Positions 63,431 through 64,000 of a stretch of 64,000 nt of DNA are shown here, one piece after another. Location: the NCBI GenBank assembly GCA_964019165.1, contig OZ025270.1:2059001-2123000 (forward strand). Direction: 5' to 3'. Below the pieces are notes generated by a model, which was given only the letters and a program-made list of their open reading frames with translations, searched no databases and had not been told where the DNA came from. The position numbers were made by a program, and so were the translations under genes. Within the stretch, counting starts at the first letter, position 1, and the number at the start of each line of letters is the position of its first letter. The DNA is from Mastigias papua. Its lineage: Eukaryota > Cnidaria > Scyphozoa > Rhizostomeae > Mastigiidae.

Positions 63431-64000
63431 CCCTTCCCCACTGTACAACGGTTGGCGCCGCCACTGTTCCTTGGGTTTTTGGGCATTCTCCCTGGGATAT
63501 TTCTCTTGTTGGTCCCCTTGTAATCCAGAGGTTCGTGGTCCTTTGGATGCTGTCGTGTATTCCAGGGGGACAGTGAAAAGCCTCGGAGGACCGCAAGCGA
63601 CTGTCGTTGCTTGTTCAACTAGTTGTTTTATTAACCACTTGGCCTCCACTTTCTTCAGTATCGTGCAATGCTAGCGTTTTATCACTTTTGCATTGGAGAC
63701 GGTTACTTGATTACGTCCATGACAACCTTGCATTCTCTTTGAGATACATGCATGTTTCTTATTTGATTTTTTGCAAATATTTGAGAAATTACATGCAGTA
63801 TAAGTTTCTAAGACACCCGGGCTGCCATTGAACGTAGGCTACAAATGCCGATCTCTATTAACAACTTCCTCAGAGTTTTCTGCCAAAAGAATGTGGATGT
63901 TTAAGTGCATGAGAAAATTTTCATCTGAGGCTGACCATGTTCTAGCAATGTTCTTATTTGGGAGGCAAATCCAGCCTCAGTGTTCGTAAGAGTCTTCCTG
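63431..64000. other. Unassigned terminal sequence
   Basis: No exon, RNA or repeat family could be recognised. Short open frames on both strands lack any domain-like features. Confidence 0.4.

Noticed and set aside
63227..63649. 140-codon minus-strand open frame as a gene
   Set aside because: Its C-terminal part is frameshifted LINE zinc-knuckle sequence; the N-terminal part has no features.

Overview
The window is nuclear DNA from an invertebrate metazoan, AT-rich and rich in transposons. The evidence is many GT-AG introns with consistent reading phase, an Lbc-type RhoGEF, a nuclear gene for a mitochondrial ribosomal protein, eukaryotic tRNA-Thr genes, and decayed LINEs, Mutator-like and other DNA transposons. 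The phylum cannot be fixed from the sequence alone. There are no bacterial-type operons or CRISPR arrays.

Layout. (1) Positions 1-25557 (+) hold the 3' part of a multi-exon RhoGEF gene of the AKAP13/ARHGEF2/ARHGEF28 type; 32 exons in the window join in frame into 814 codons carrying DH, PH and a long C-terminal tail. Its introns carry a complete-looking 5.96-kb Mutator-like element (904-6867), a 195-bp MITE (8056-8250), a perfect 110-nt hairpin (11576-11685), a 2.24-kb long-TIR element carrying LINE sequence (11856-14093) and hAT-like MITEs near 20 kb. (2) 27523-29915 (+) is a four-exon MRPL41 gene. (3) 30441-38606 and 39580-47095 (+) are two tandem NIT2 (omega-amidase) genes with identical exon phases, identical exon lengths apart from exon 1, and recognisably homologous introns, so they arose by a local duplication. 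Both keep the Glu-Lys-Cys triad. (4) 48.6-57 kb is a triplicated segment, each unit with one minus-strand tRNA-Thr gene (two AGT, one TGT), broken up by LINE fossils and a hAT-like insertion. (5) 58440-62418 is a second large DNA transposon with a 4-bp target duplication and about 530-bp inverted repeats, possibly Sola-type; its minus-strand transposase is broken by one frameshift. (6) 62.7-64 kb holds LINE 3' fragments on both strands.

The host genes do unrelated jobs: Rho GTPase signalling, mitochondrial translation, glutamine/asparagine keto-acid repair and threonine decoding. The most striking object is the Mutator-like element. Its single long ORF fuses an N-terminal DNA-binding-like region, a DDE transposase, a SWIM zinc finger, a ULP1/SENP-type cysteine protease and a PHD finger. 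It is flanked by about 590-bp inverted repeats and an exact 9-bp target-site duplication.
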